This document shows, in pieces, positions 48,956 to 58,391 of a stretch of DNA of 64,000 nucleotides (position 1 is the first letter of the stretch; each line of letters opens with the position of its first letter). Made by a program: the position numbers and the translations under genes. The notes under the pieces were generated by a model. That model saw nothing but the letters and a program-made list of their open reading frames with translations. It ran no database searches and was not told where the DNA came from. Source of the DNA: Sva-07 sp963707515. Its GTDB lineage: Bacteria; Actinomycetota; Acidimicrobiia; Acidimicrobiales; Ilumatobacteraceae. The stretch is from the NCBI GenBank assembly GCA_963707515.1, contig CAVPQI010000001.1, forward strand, positions 1,302,001 through 1,366,000, in the 5' to 3' direction.

Positions 48956-50671
48956 TCAGTCGGAGACCGGGAGCACCATCGTGAACGTCACCTGCTCGAA
49001 GTCGCCGTACCGCGCCCGGACGACGAACGTCCAGTCGCCGGCGATCGGCAGATCGACGTCGGCGCCGATCACGTGATTCGGTCCGGCCGGCAGCGTCGCC
49101 AGCTCGAGCGGACCGATGCCGGCCTCGGTCAGCTCGGCGGTGACGGTGATCTCGTCGGCCCGATCGAGACCGCCGCTCGGCGACGTGACGTAGACGTGCA
49201 TCTCGGTCCCGCCCGTGACCGCCGGGTCGAGCTCGATCTGGGCGATGCGATCGCCGACCACTGCCGACGCCGACGCCAGGTCGGCAGCGGCGAGTGGCGG
49301 CGGGGTGTTCACCAGACCGGCCGTCGCCACGAGGATCAGCGCCATGCCGACCAGCTCGACGACCACCGATCGGCCGACGATCGTGACGCCGGTGTCACCC
49401 GCGTGGGCGCTCGGTGTCGTGTCGCCGGGCGAGTCGCCGCGCGACTCGTCGGCGGTGGGGCGACGGTCGAATCGTCCACGGACGGCGAGCCGGCTGATCG
49501 CCGCGACCGCGATCACCGCGATCACCAGGGCGACCTTGACGACCAACCACCGCCCGTACGCCGAGTCGGTCAGGCTGGCCAGCCCGTCGAGTTGGCGCCA
49601 GGCGTTGGCCGTACCGGACACGGCGAGAGCGACGACGGCGGCGAGTGCCCATGGCGACACCCGCCCGGCCGTGGCCAGACGCACACCGCGGGGTGCGAGG
49701 GCGATCAGCGTCAGCCCGCCGATCCAGACGGCCATCGCGACCAGGTGGACGAGGGTGGCGGGAAAGCCGACGGCGACGGCGTCGCCGGAGATGCCGTGGC
49801 CGCCGGCGGCGACGATCGCCAGTGTCGCGACGCCGATCAGCGGCACCACGACTCGCGCCGCCGACCGGGCGCGTGACCGCGCTCGCGACCAGAGCAGCAT
49901 CACGATGCTGAGGACGGCGATCGCCACCAGGCGGAGGAACCACCAGCGACCCGACGTCGTGTCGATCACGTCGGCGAAGGCGGTGACGCTTCCGCTGATC
50001 AGGTGTGCCTGCGCGCCGATCATCACCACCGTGCCGACCGTCGCCGCGACCAGCGCCCCGAGCAGCACCCATCGGCCGCGCCGTTCGACGATCGACGGGG
50101 CGATGATCGAACCGACGCCGAGCAGGCCGACGAAGACCGCGATGCCCCCGTAGCTCAAGAAGCGACCGACGCCGAGCCCGAACGCGTCGCCGGCACCATC
50201 GGCCTCGGCATCGAAGAGGCCGTCGACCAGGCCGGGCGCGGTCGACGTCGCCGCACCGATCGAGAATGTGAAGGCGCCGCGGATGCGGTGAGAGTCGGCG
50301 GACACCGCCTGCCAGGCGACGACGTACGTGCCGTCGTCGAGGGCGTCGGGAATCCTCGCTCGGAGCGAAGTCGTCCCGAGGTCCTGGTCGGCGGCGTCGA
50401 TCGCCACCGCAGCACCCTGCGCATCGACGAGCCGGATCGCCGGGTCGATCGGATCGACCGACTCGCTGAACTCGAGCAGGATCTCCGGCGGCGTGGCATC
50501 GAGGACGTCACCGTTGGCCGGCGTCGATCGCACCAGTTCGGCGTGCGCCGACACGATGCCGGCGCACCACCCGCCGAAGGCGGCGATGGCGAGCAAGGCG
50601 ACGACGATGCGCCCGCGCCGGCTCACCCGGGCCGACCGGGTGTCGCGCCGCGGTGTGTCAGCGATCGGCAT
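48956..50671 (-). CDS. CopC-CopD fusion copper protein
   Basis: 571 aa from the ATG at 50671, overlapping the YcnI stop. Signal peptide ending around V-S-A, then mature HAELVRSTPANGDVL, the CopC domain with its N-terminal copper-binding His, and DSHRIRGAFTFSIG (second His). After about residue 150 there are eight or so membrane helices of the CopD domain, including GRWWFLRLVAIAVLSIVMLL and LVHLVAMAVWIGGLTLIAL. A C-terminal periplasmic YtkA-like domain (about 480-571) ends TFVVRARYGDFEQVTFTM. It binds copper outside and imports it or passes it on. Part of a YcnI-CopCD operon. Confidence 0.92.
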   Translation of the reverse strand: MPIADTPRRDTRSARVSRRGRIVVALLAIAAFGGWCAGIVSAHAELVRSTPANGDVLDATPPEILLEFSESVDPIDPAIRLVDAQGAAVAIDAADQDLGTTSLRARIPDALDDGTYVVAWQAVSADSHRIRGAFTFSIGAATSTAPGLVDGLFDAEADGAGDAFGLGVGRFLSYGGIAVFVGLLGVGSIIAPSIVERRGRWVLLGALVAATVGTVVMIGAQAHLISGSVTAFADVIDTTSGRWWFLRLVAIAVLSIVMLLWSRARSRARSAARVVVPLIGVATLAIVAAGGHGISGDAVAVGFPATLVHLVAMAVWIGGLTLIALAPRGVRLATAGRVSPWALAAVVALAVSGTANAWRQLDGLASLTDSAYGRWLVVKVALVIAVIAVAAISRLAVRGRFDRRPTADESRGDSPGDTTPSAHAGDTGVTIVGRSVVVELVGMALILVATAGLVNTPPPLAAADLASASAVVGDRIAQIELDPAVTGGTEMHVYVTSPSGGLDRADEITVTAELTEAGIGPLELATLPAGPNHVIGADVDLPIAGDWTFVVRARYGDFEQVTFTMVLPVSD

Positions 50672-51440
50672 CCGCAGGCGCATCACCGTCGCCGCGGCGA
50701 TTGCGTCGCGCGACGGTGTAGGCGATGGCCGCGACGATGAGCACGGCGATGATCGAGACGATGAACACGATCGTGCCGGTGTTCGTGCTGCCGTCGTCAT
50801 CGTCGGCGACCGTCGTCGAGGGAGCGCTCGCCGGGACCGTGTCGCCGGCGGCGACGGTGGTGGCGGTGCCAGGCTCGGCGGCCGCGACGGTGGAGGCCGC
50901 GACGGCGGTGTCCGGCGTGGTCGCCGGGGTCGACGGGTTGCTGGTGGCGGGTGCCGTCGTCGTGACGGCGGGCCCGATCAGCTGGATCGACGGCGCCGGA
51001 TAGTCGGGCTCCTCACCGTCGATCGGGATCTCGATCCAGCGCAGCTCGCCGACCTCGCAGCGCTGGACGATCGGGAAGAAGACGACCGTGTCCGGCGTGG
51101 GCGGCAGCGTCAGGGTCGCTTCGAACGTGCCTTCCGTGCCGTCGGCGAGCGAGCCGCCCTCGAAGCGCACCAGCTCCTCGTCGTCGTCGGTCGTGTCGAG
51201 GGTGGCGGTCCATCCGTCGAGCGGCTGCGGTTCGACGTCGGTGACGCCTGCCGGGATGAGCATGTCGACCGCGATCGTCGGGGAGCCGTCGCATCCGTGC
51301 TCGATCGTGAATCCGATGGTCTGCGTCGACCCCGCCTGGGCCTCGGAGGGGTCCGCATTGATGTGTGCGGACACCGGCGCGGCGAGGGCGAAGGTCACGC
51401 CGGCGGCCGCCAGCGAGCTGAACACGAGTCGTCGGATCAC
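50658..51440 (-). CDS. YcnI/DUF1775 copper-binding protein
   Basis: 260 aa from the GTG at 51440. Signal peptide cleaved after APVSA, so that the mature chain begins with His (HINADPSEAQAGST), the residue that binds Cu(II) in YcnI as a mono-histidine brace. The Trp in LDGWTATLD and the acidic residues fit the same site. A Thr/Ala/Pro-rich linker precedes a C-terminal membrane helix (IVFIVSIIAVLIVAAIAYTV) and R-R-N-R-R. It precedes and overlaps copC-copD, the usual order in Gram-positive copper uptake loci. Confidence 0.92.
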   Translation of the reverse strand: MIRRLVFSSLAAAGVTFALAAPVSAHINADPSEAQAGSTQTIGFTIEHGCDGSPTIAVDMLIPAGVTDVEPQPLDGWTATLDTTDDDEELVRFEGGSLADGTEGTFEATLTLPPTPDTVVFFPIVQRCEVGELRWIEIPIDGEEPDYPAPSIQLIGPAVTTTAPATSNPSTPATTPDTAVAASTVAAAEPGTATTVAAGDTVPASAPSTTVADDDDGSTNTGTIVFIVSIIAVLIVAAIAYTVARRNRRGDGDAPADADR

Positions 51441-51502
51441 GGAGGCCAGCGTACGTGGCGGCCTCCGGATCGCACCGACGGACCGGCTCGTAGACTGGCG
51501 CC

Positions 51503-52195
51503 ATGTCTCGTAGGCCGGCGGATCCATCCGATCGCCTCGGCGTCCACGAACCGGTCGTCGACGACGATCAGTCGGTCTCCGACGAGGCGACGCAACGCAT
51601 CTTCAACGGCGTGCTCATCGGCATCGTCGTGGCGATCGTCGTGGCGCTGTTCGCCGGCGCCGCGCTGTGGGCGCTGTCCGGTGACGACGACGGGCCGTCG
51701 GCGGCGAGCGCGACCGACATCGGCTTCTTGCAGGACATGCTCGATCACCACGACCAGGCGCTGTTGATCTCCCAGCTCTACCTCGACGGCAACCCGGACG
51801 GCGACGCCGCGCCGTACGCCCAGGAGGTGATCATGTTCCAAGAACGCGAGATCGGGTGGATGGAGGACTGGTTGGCCGAGGAGCGGTCGGGTCGCGGGGA
51901 ACCCGATCGGATGGCGATGGCGTGGATGAACGATCCGACGCCGGTCGCCGAGATGCCGGGCATGCAGACACAGGAGCGGCTCGACGCGCTCGCCGCCGCT
52001 CGCGGCACCGACGCCGATCGGCTGTTCTTCGACATGATGTCCGCCCATCACCTCGGTGGCGTTCACATGGCCGACCACGAAGCAGCCAACGGCACCCGCG
52101 AGGACATCGTCGAGTTCGCCGAGGCGGTCAGCCGCAACCAGCGCATCGAGGTCGTCGAATACCGCCAGGCGATGGAACGCCTCGGCCTCACCTGA
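51503..52195 (+). CDS. DUF305 ferritin-like membrane-anchored protein, copper locus
   Basis: 230 aa. N-terminal helix (about 34-58, FNGVLIGIVVAIVVALFAGA and following), then two DUF305 halves: IGFLQDMLDHHDQALLISQL with the following QEVIMFQEREIGWMEDWL, and FFDMMSAHHLGGVHMADHE with AEAVSRNQRIEV. The H-H-D and H-H-L-G pairs and Met residues are suited to metal binding. DUF305 proteins often accompany copper genes. It is divergent from the YcnI-CopCD operon with 62 bp between starts, so the two are likely controlled together. Confidence 0.92.
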   Translation: MSRRPADPSDRLGVHEPVVDDDQSVSDEATQRIFNGVLIGIVVAIVVALFAGAALWALSGDDDGPSAASATDIGFLQDMLDHHDQALLISQLYLDGNPDGDAAPYAQEVIMFQEREIGWMEDWLAEERSGRGEPDRMAMAWMNDPTPVAEMPGMQTQERLDALAAARGTDADRLFFDMMSAHHLGGVHMADHEAANGTREDIVEFAEAVSRNQRIEVVEYRQAMERLGLT

Positions 52196-52212
52196 TCGGT
52201 CGGCAGTCGCCG

Positions 52213-53466
52213 TCAGCGACCGAGCGCGCCGGCCTTGTCGTGGAGGATGCTGCGCTCGGCCGCGTTGGCGCACAGCTCGGCGGCCCGGAGGAGCTCCCCG
52301 CGGGCGTCGGCTCGCCGACCGAGCCGGGCGAGCAGTTCACCGCGGACCGCGTGCAGCGGATGGAACCCGGTCAGGCTGCCGCCGTCGACGAGGGCGTCGA
52401 CGAGCACGAGCCCCGCCGCTGGACCTTCGAGCATCGACACCGCCACGGCGTGGTTGAGGTCGACAACGGGCGACGGCGTCAGGCGTCGCAGCGCGTCGTA
52501 GAGCACGACGATCCGTTCCCAGTCGGTGTCGGCCACCGACGCCGCGATGTCGTGGCACTCGGCGATCGCCGCCTGGAGGCCGTACGCCCCGAGCCCGTTG
52601 GGACCGACGGCATGGGCCAGCGCGGCGCGGCCACGGGCGATCGCCGCTCGATCCCAGCGTCGCCGGTCCTGGTCCTCGAGCAGTACGGGCGTGCCGTCGG
52701 CGGACGTGCGCGCCGGGAAGCGCGCCGCCGTCAGTTCGAGCAGTGCCAGCAGACCGAACGCTTCCGGGACGGGCTGCAGCCGGACCGTGACACGGGCGAG
52801 CCGCCGCGCCTCGGCGGCGAGGTCGTGACGGATCCAGCCGTCGCCGGATGTCGCTGACGATCCCTCGGTGAAGACGACGTAGAGCACGTTGAGCACGGAG
52901 CCGAGCCGTTCGCCGCGCTCGTCGACGGGTGGCACCTGGAACGGCACCCGTGCCGCAGCGAGGCTCTTCTTGGCCCGCGTGATCCGTGCCTGCACGGTGG
53001 CCACCGGCACGAGGAACGCCCGGGCGATCTCGTCGGTCGTGAGACCGCCGACGGTGCGCAGCGTGAGCGCGACACGCGCCTCGCGTGGCAGCAGCGGGTG
53101 GCACGAGACGAACATCAGGGCGAGGGTGTCGTCGTCGATCACGTCGGGGTCCCAGAGCACGTCGCTCACCTCACCGACGCGGCCGGCGTCGATCGCCATC
53201 GCGGCATAGCGGTCGTCGCGGCCGGCACGGCGACGGAACGTGTCGATCGCCCGTCGCCGCGCCGTCGTCATCAACCACGCGCCGGGGTTCTCCGGCACAC
53301 CGTTCGTCGGCCAGGAGGCAAGCGCCTCGGCGAGCGCCTCCTGGCCGACGTCCTCGGCGAGGCCGAAGTCACCGGTCGTGCGGGTCAGCGAACCGACGAT
53401 GCGCGCCGACTCGATGCGCCACACGGCCTCGACGGCGCGGCGGGCGGTCTCGTCACCGCCGTTCAC
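52213..53466 (-). CDS. ECF42-type sigma factor with C-terminal TPR-like extension
   Basis: 417 aa from the GTG at 53466. Sigma-2 region: ESARIVGSLTRTTGDFGLAE, DVGQEALAEALASWP, then NPGAWLMTTARRRAIDTFRR. Sigma-4 region: LPREARVALTLRTVGGLTTD, EIARAFLVPVATVQARITRA. The DUF6596/TPR-like extension (about 190-417) contains NVLYVVFTEGSSATSGD, FGLLALLELTAARFPAR and VVDLNHAVAVSMLEGPAAG. The long extension and the overlapping upstream DGPF protein are the hallmarks of ECF42, which lacks a classical anti-sigma factor. Activity is presumably set by the extension and the DGPF partner. Confidence 0.94.
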   Translation of the reverse strand: MNGGDETARRAVEAVWRIESARIVGSLTRTTGDFGLAEDVGQEALAEALASWPTNGVPENPGAWLMTTARRRAIDTFRRRAGRDDRYAAMAIDAGRVGEVSDVLWDPDVIDDDTLALMFVSCHPLLPREARVALTLRTVGGLTTDEIARAFLVPVATVQARITRAKKSLAAARVPFQVPPVDERGERLGSVLNVLYVVFTEGSSATSGDGWIRHDLAAEARRLARVTVRLQPVPEAFGLLALLELTAARFPARTSADGTPVLLEDQDRRRWDRAAIARGRAALAHAVGPNGLGAYGLQAAIAECHDIAASVADTDWERIVVLYDALRRLTPSPVVDLNHAVAVSMLEGPAAGLVLVDALVDGGSLTGFHPLHAVRGELLARLGRRADARGELLRAAELCANAAERSILHDKAGALGR

Positions 53467-53882
53467 AGCTGGCCGGTGGCCTCGCGCCAGGCTCGCTCCT
53501 TCTCGATCCACGGGTTGTCCTGGGGGAACTCGTCGATCGTCGTGACCCGGCGGATCTCGCACTTCGTGCCGTGGGCGTTGGGGATCCGCTTCGCCCAGGC
53601 GACGGCATCGTCGAGGCTCGGCACGTCGAGGATGTAGTAGCCACCGAAGAGTTCCTTCGTCTCGCCGTACGGTCCGTCGGTGACCACCGGCTGTTCGCCG
53701 GTGAAGTCGACCACCACGCCGGCCGACGGCTCGGGGTCGAGGCCCTCGGCGGCGAGCAGCACGCCGGCGCGGATGAGCTCGTCGTTGAACGCACCCATCT
53801 CGTTCATCATCGCCTCGAAGTCGACGTTCTCGAAGTTGGCGAGACCTTCGTCGGTGAATCGGAGGATGAGCATGTACTTCAC
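53463..53882 (-). CDS. YCII-related DGPF domain protein, partner of ECF42 sigma
   Basis: 139 aa from the GTG at 53882, ribosome binding site AGGAG 7 nt upstream. MKYMLILRFTDEG at the start, VVTDGPYGETKELFGGYYIL carrying the D-G-P-Y version of the DGPF motif, and IEVRR-like CEIRRVTTIDEFP at the end. A ferredoxin-like small protein family whose role is unknown but which is genetically linked to ECF42 sigma factors. Its stop overlaps the sigma start (GTGA), and a predicted ECF42 promoter sits upstream. Confidence 0.93.
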   Translation of the reverse strand: MKYMLILRFTDEGLANFENVDFEAMMNEMGAFNDELIRAGVLLAAEGLDPEPSAGVVVDFTGEQPVVTDGPYGETKELFGGYYILDVPSLDDAVAWAKRIPNAHGTKCEIRRVTTIDEFPQDNPWIEKERAWREATGQL

Positions 53883-53930
53883 GGGAATCTCCTGTCGTCG
53901 TGGACGGCCATGATGGCCTTCTCCTCGACA

Positions 53931-53958
53931 CGTCGAACGAGCCAGCCTCAGATCGACA
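53931..53958 (-). promoter_or_regulatory. Predicted ECF42-dependent promoter (autoregulatory)
   Basis: On the minus strand TGTCGA (53958-53953), a 17-nt spacer, then CGACG (53935-53931), about 50 bp before the DGPF start. This fits the ECF42 target motif as I know it (TGTCGA in the -35 region, CGA/TC in the -10 region). A second TGTCGA further downstream has a poorer spacer. Confidence 0.65.
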
Positions 53959-54041
53959 CGTGCGTCGAGTTTTCTCCGATCTCGGTCAGGATCTGCCCGC
54001 TTTCCGGGAAGAATCCGACCGAGATCGGCTGGCGGCGTGGG

Positions 54042-56443
54042 TCAGCGCTTCTTCAGCGGGGCCCAGGCGAGGGCGAGGTGCTTGGTGCCGACGCCGGCGA
54101 AGTTGATCGTCGCCTCCGCCTTCTCGCCGGTTCCGGAGATGTCGATGATCACGCCCTCGCCGAACGCCGGGTGCTCGACGTCGTCGCCGATGCGCAGCCC
54201 GAGCTCCTGACTGTTCGACGGCTGCGGCGCCGGGCCAGCGCCCGAACGGATCGCCGCCTCGACGACTCGGTCGCGGTGAGCGTCGGACTCGGCGCGCAGG
54301 TCGGCGACGTCGGCGTTGATGTCGCGGGCCCGGCGCTGGTACGGCGGCGGATCGCCGTAGTCGCGCGCCGCCCCGTCGTGACGGCGGCGGTAGCTCTGAC
54401 GCCCGTAGCTCGACCTGCCGGTGACGTTGCCGATCGAGTCGATCAGCTCGGCCGGGATCTCGTCGAAGAAGCGCGATGGCGGGTTGTAGTTGGTCGTACC
54501 GTGCAGTTGCCGGCTCCAGGCGTGGGAGAGGTAGAGGCGGCGCATCGCCCGCGTGATGCCGACGTAGGCCAGCCGCCGCTCCTCTTCCATCTCGGCCGGC
54601 TCGGTGAGGGCACGGATGTGCGGGAACACGCCCTCTTCGGCGCCGATCAGGAACACGACCGGGAACTCGAGCCCCTTCGCCGAGTGCAGCGTCATCAGCA
54701 CGACCTGATCGGCGGCCTCGCCGTCGGGCAGCTCGTCGGTGTCGGCGACGAGGGCGACCTGCTCGAGGAACTCGTCCATCACGGTGAACTCGCGGGCCGA
54801 CCCGACGAGCTCGCCGAGGTTCTCGATGCCGCGTGTGGGCCTCGACGTTGTCCTCGGCTTCGAGCTCGGCGAGGTAGCCGGACCCGTCGAGCGCCGCCTG
54901 CACCACGTCGCCGGGGCCCTTGTCGGGGTCAGCGGCGACGGTGGTGAGCACGTCGAGCAGACCGACGAAGGAGTCGATGCCACGCACCGCGGCGCCGGAG
55001 ACACCGGCCTCGTCAGCCCGGCGCAGCGCCTCGACGAACGGGACCCCCTCGCCGCGCCGCGAAGGCGTCGAGCTTGGCGACGCTGGCCTCGCCGATCCCC
55101 CGCTTGGGCACGTTGAGGACCCGCTTGAGGCTGACCTCGTCGGTCGGGTTGACGATCGCCCGCACGTACGCCAGGGCGTCTTTGACCTCGCGCCGGTCGT
55201 AGAACCGGGTGCCGCCGACCACCTTGTACGGCACGCCGAGGCGCATGAACGCCTCTTCGATCACCCGGCTCTGGGCGTTGGTGCGGTAGAGGACCGCCAT
55301 GTCGCGGAAGTTGATCGCCTCGTCCTGGTGCAGCTGCCGTGCGGTCGAGGCGACGAAGGTGGCCTCGTCGCCTTCGTCCTCGGCGTGGTAGCGGACGATC
55401 TTGTCGCCCTTGCCGGCGTCGGTCCACAGCGCCTTCGGCTTGCGCTCGACGTTGTTGTCGATCACCGCGTTGGCGGCGTCGAGGATCGTCTGCGTCGACG
55501 CGGTAGTTCTGCTCGAGGACGACGGTGGTGACGTCCGGGAACGCCTCTTCGAACTCGAGGATGTTGCGCATGTCGGCGCCGCGCCAGCCGTAGACGCACT
55601 GGTCGCTGTCGCCCACCACGCACACGTTGCGATGACCGCCGGCGAGGAGGAGGACGAGCTCGTTCTGCGCCCGGTTGGTGTCCTGGTACTCGTCGACGAG
55701 GATGTGCTCGAAGCGCTGGCGATAGTGCTCGAGCACGTCGCCGTGCTCGCGGAACAGCTTGACCACGTTGAGTAACAGGTCGTCGAAGTCCATCGCCCCG
55801 GCCTTGAGCAGACGTGCCTGGTACTCGGCGTAGATGTCGGCGATGCTTGCGGTCGAAGATGCTCTGCGCCTGTCGTGCCGCTTGTTCGGGTTCGACGAGC
55901 TCGTTCTTCCAGAGGCTGATGATGCCGTGTACGCCGCGGCGGGTGAAGCGCTTGGCGTCGAGGCCGAGGTCGCGGATGACGTACCCGGTGAGACGGTTGG
56001 AGTCGGCGTCGTCGTAGATCGAGAACTGACGCGGGTAGCCGAGCACCTCGCCGTTGGCGCGCAGGATGCGCACGCAGGCGGAGTGGAACGTCGACACCCA
56101 CATCGCCTTGACGACCGGACCGATGAGCGCGGCGACGCGCTCGCGCATCTCGGCGGCGGCCTTGTTGGTGAACGTGATCGCCAGGATCTTGACGGGCGGC
56201 ACGCCCTGGTGCGACCAGGTGGGCGATGCGGTGGGTGAGCACGCGGGTCTTGCCCGACCCGGCGCCGGCGATCACCAGCAGCGGCCCGTCCTCGTGGACG
56301 ACCGCGTCGAGCTGGTCGGGGTTGAGGCCCTGGGCGAAAGGTGACGGACCCCGATCGGCGACGGCGTCGGGCGAGGCGGAGTCGGCGGGGTGTGGGATGT
56401 CGTCGGCGAACAGCTGCTCGTCGCTCATCGATCGGTCGCTCAT
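54042..56443 (-). pseudogene. pcrA: ATP-dependent DNA helicase PcrA/UvrD, reading frame interrupted by five +1 shifts
   Basis: From the ATG at 56443 to the stop at 54042 all SF1A helicase motifs are present, but in alternating frames. Motif I VIAGAGSGKTRVLTHRIAH; shift near 56212; motif Ia VKILAITFTNKAAAEM and STFHSACVRILR; shift near 55845; motif II FEHILVDEYQDTN and CVVGDSDQCVYGWRGAD; shift near 55499; motif IV YRTNAQSRVIEEAF and PKRGIGEASV; shift near 55058; GVPFVEALRRADEAGVSG; shift near 54829; motif V LMTLHSAKGLEFPVVFLIG and motif VI YVGITRAMRRLYLSHAW, plus the C-terminal DDVEHPAFGEGVI tudor-like domain. Each repair is removal of one base. Real decay, base-call error or recoding are all possible. 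Confidence 0.9.
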
Positions 56444-56533
56444 GTCCCCGTCCACTCTACGGAGCGGGTGTGACAGGCCAGGCCAGCACTGATCGGTCGG
56501 CCTGTCGCTGACCGGCCCGGCAGCAGTCCGACG

Positions 56534-58345
56534 TCACCGTTCGCGCAGCTCGGCGAGCTCGAGCCAACGGTTCTCGAGGTCGTCGAGCTCGGCCTGCGCA
56601 CCGGCGAGGTCGGTCCCGACCGAGCCGATCTCGGCGTGGTCGGTCGTGGCGGCGAGGCGTTCGGCGAGCTGATCGACGCGTCGCTGCGCCTTGGCCATCG
56701 CCTGCTCGGTCTCGCGCAGCTGTCGTCCGAGCGTGGAGACGCTCGGCCCCTTGGCGGCCTTGGTCGCCTTCGTCATGACGGCGGTGCCGTCGGAGGTCGT
56801 GGCGGCGGGACGTGCCGGCGGGCGGGCGGTCCCCGACTCCGACGCCGTCCGTTCGGCGAGCCATCCGGTGACGCCGCCAGGCACTCGACGCACGGTGCCC
56901 CCGGGATCGATCGCCAGCACGTGATCGGCGACGCGGTCGAGGAACGCCCGGTCGTGGCTGGCGACGACGAGGGCGCCGGGCCAGTCGTCGAGGAACGACT
57001 CGAGCGATCGCAGCGTGTCGAGATCGAGATCGTTGGTCGGTTCGTCGAGGATCAACAGGTTCGGCTCGGTGGCCAGCACCGTCACCAGTTGCAGGCGCCG
57101 ACGCTCGCCACCCGACAGCATTCGCACCGGCGCGTACTGAGCCGTCGTGTCGAACCAGAAGCGCTCGAGCAGCGCACGGTCGCGGTGGTCGGGTTCGCGG
57201 TGTGGCCCGGCGACGAGCTCGCGGACGACGACGTCGGGATCGAGGTCGGACGAGTGCTGATCGGCGAAGCCGACGGCGACCGTGCGCCCGCGCCGGACGA
57301 CGCCCTCGGCCGGCTCGGCGCGGCCGGCGATGACGTCGAGCAGCGTCGATTTGCCGGACCCGTTGGGGCCGACGACGGCGAGGCGGGCGCCGGGTTCGAT
57401 CATCAGGTCGACCCCGCGGAAGACCGTCAGCGGCTCGCCGCCGTCGACGTCGAAGCGCTGCCCGACACCTTCCAGCTCGACGACCTGGTTGCCGAGTCGC
57501 TGCGTGCCGACGCCGAGCTGCAGCTCGTTGCCCCGCACGCCCGCCGGCGCCGGCCCGCCGGACACGATCTCGTTCGCCGAACGCAGCCGCGCCTTCGGCT
57601 TGGTCGAGCGGGCGGGGGCGCCACGCCGCAGCCAGGCGAGCTCCTTGCGGGCGAGGATCTTGCGTGTCGACTCCTCTTTCGCCTCCCGCTCGATGCGATC
57701 GGCGCGGGCGTCGAGGTACGTGGCGTAGGCGCTCGAGCCGGCAGCCGCCTGATGGATGAACGACCGACCGCCGTCGAGCTCGACCACCTTGCTCGGACCG
57801 ACCGCCGTCGTCAGCCGGTCGAGGGCGTGGCGGTCGTGGGTGACGAGCACGAGCGCCGACTTCATCCGCACCAGGCGCGCCTCGAGCCACTCGATCGCTT
57901 CGAGGTCGAGGTGGTTCGTCGGTTCGTCGAGGACGACCATGTCGTGGTCGCCGTGCTCGTCGTCGGCGAGCACCTTGGCCAGGGCGACCCGCTTCGCCTG
58001 ACCGCCCGACAGCTCGTCGGTCTGCCGATCGAGCAGCGGCTGCACGCCGAGCCGCGTGGCCACTGCGGCCACCTCCCACGAGTCGCCGAGGAACTCGCGC
58101 ACCGTGCCTGACGGCAGCGCCGGGTCCTGCGACAGGGAGGCGACGCGCACGCCGCGCCCGAAGCGGACCTCACCGGCGTCCGGCTCCAGGGCGCCGGTCA
58201 TGATCCGCAACAACGTCGTCTTCCCGGATCCGTTGACGCCGACGACGGCAACGCGATCGCCCGTCGACACGGTCACCGACACGTCGCGGAACAGTTGCTT
58301 GTCGGGTTGGGCCATCGCCACACCGGCGAGGTCGACGCAGATCAC
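56534..58345 (-). CDS. ABC-F family ATPase (Uup/ribosome-associated type)
   Basis: 603 aa from the GTG at 58345. Two ABC cassettes without membrane domains. First: VVGVNGSGKTTLLRIMTG, LSGGQAKRVALA, MVVLDEPTNHLD. Second: VVGPNGSGKSTLLDVIAG, LSGGERRRLQLV, LLILDEPTNDLD. They are joined by the ABC-F linker (about 215-280, RIEREAKEESTRKILARKEL). The C-terminal coiled coil (about 535-603, RQLRETEQAMAKAQRRVDQL and following) is typical of Uup. It acts on the ribosome or in DNA metabolism; drug resistance should not be assumed. Confidence 0.93.
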   Translation of the reverse strand: MICVDLAGVAMAQPDKQLFRDVSVTVSTGDRVAVVGVNGSGKTTLLRIMTGALEPDAGEVRFGRGVRVASLSQDPALPSGTVREFLGDSWEVAAVATRLGVQPLLDRQTDELSGGQAKRVALAKVLADDEHGDHDMVVLDEPTNHLDLEAIEWLEARLVRMKSALVLVTHDRHALDRLTTAVGPSKVVELDGGRSFIHQAAAGSSAYATYLDARADRIEREAKEESTRKILARKELAWLRRGAPARSTKPKARLRSANEIVSGGPAPAGVRGNELQLGVGTQRLGNQVVELEGVGQRFDVDGGEPLTVFRGVDLMIEPGARLAVVGPNGSGKSTLLDVIAGRAEPAEGVVRRGRTVAVGFADQHSSDLDPDVVVRELVAGPHREPDHRDRALLERFWFDTTAQYAPVRMLSGGERRRLQLVTVLATEPNLLILDEPTNDLDLDTLRSLESFLDDWPGALVVASHDRAFLDRVADHVLAIDPGGTVRRVPGGVTGWLAERTASESGTARPPARPAATTSDGTAVMTKATKAAKGPSVSTLGRQLRETEQAMAKAQRRVDQLAERLAATTDHAEIGSVGTDLAGAQAELDDLENRWLELAELRER

Positions 58346-58391
58346 GCCTCGACGCTACGGGCCGACCCGGCAACCGCCGACGCCGACGCCG

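Noticed and set aside
53883..54041. Possible small gene or tRNA between the DGPF and helicase genes
   Set aside because: No cloverleaf and no plausible coding frame; the stretch is explained by the ECF42 promoter and leader.
56534..58345. Drug efflux ABC transporter
   Set aside because: Two fused ATPase domains with an ABC-F linker and no membrane segments mark it as a ribosome-associated ABC-F protein.
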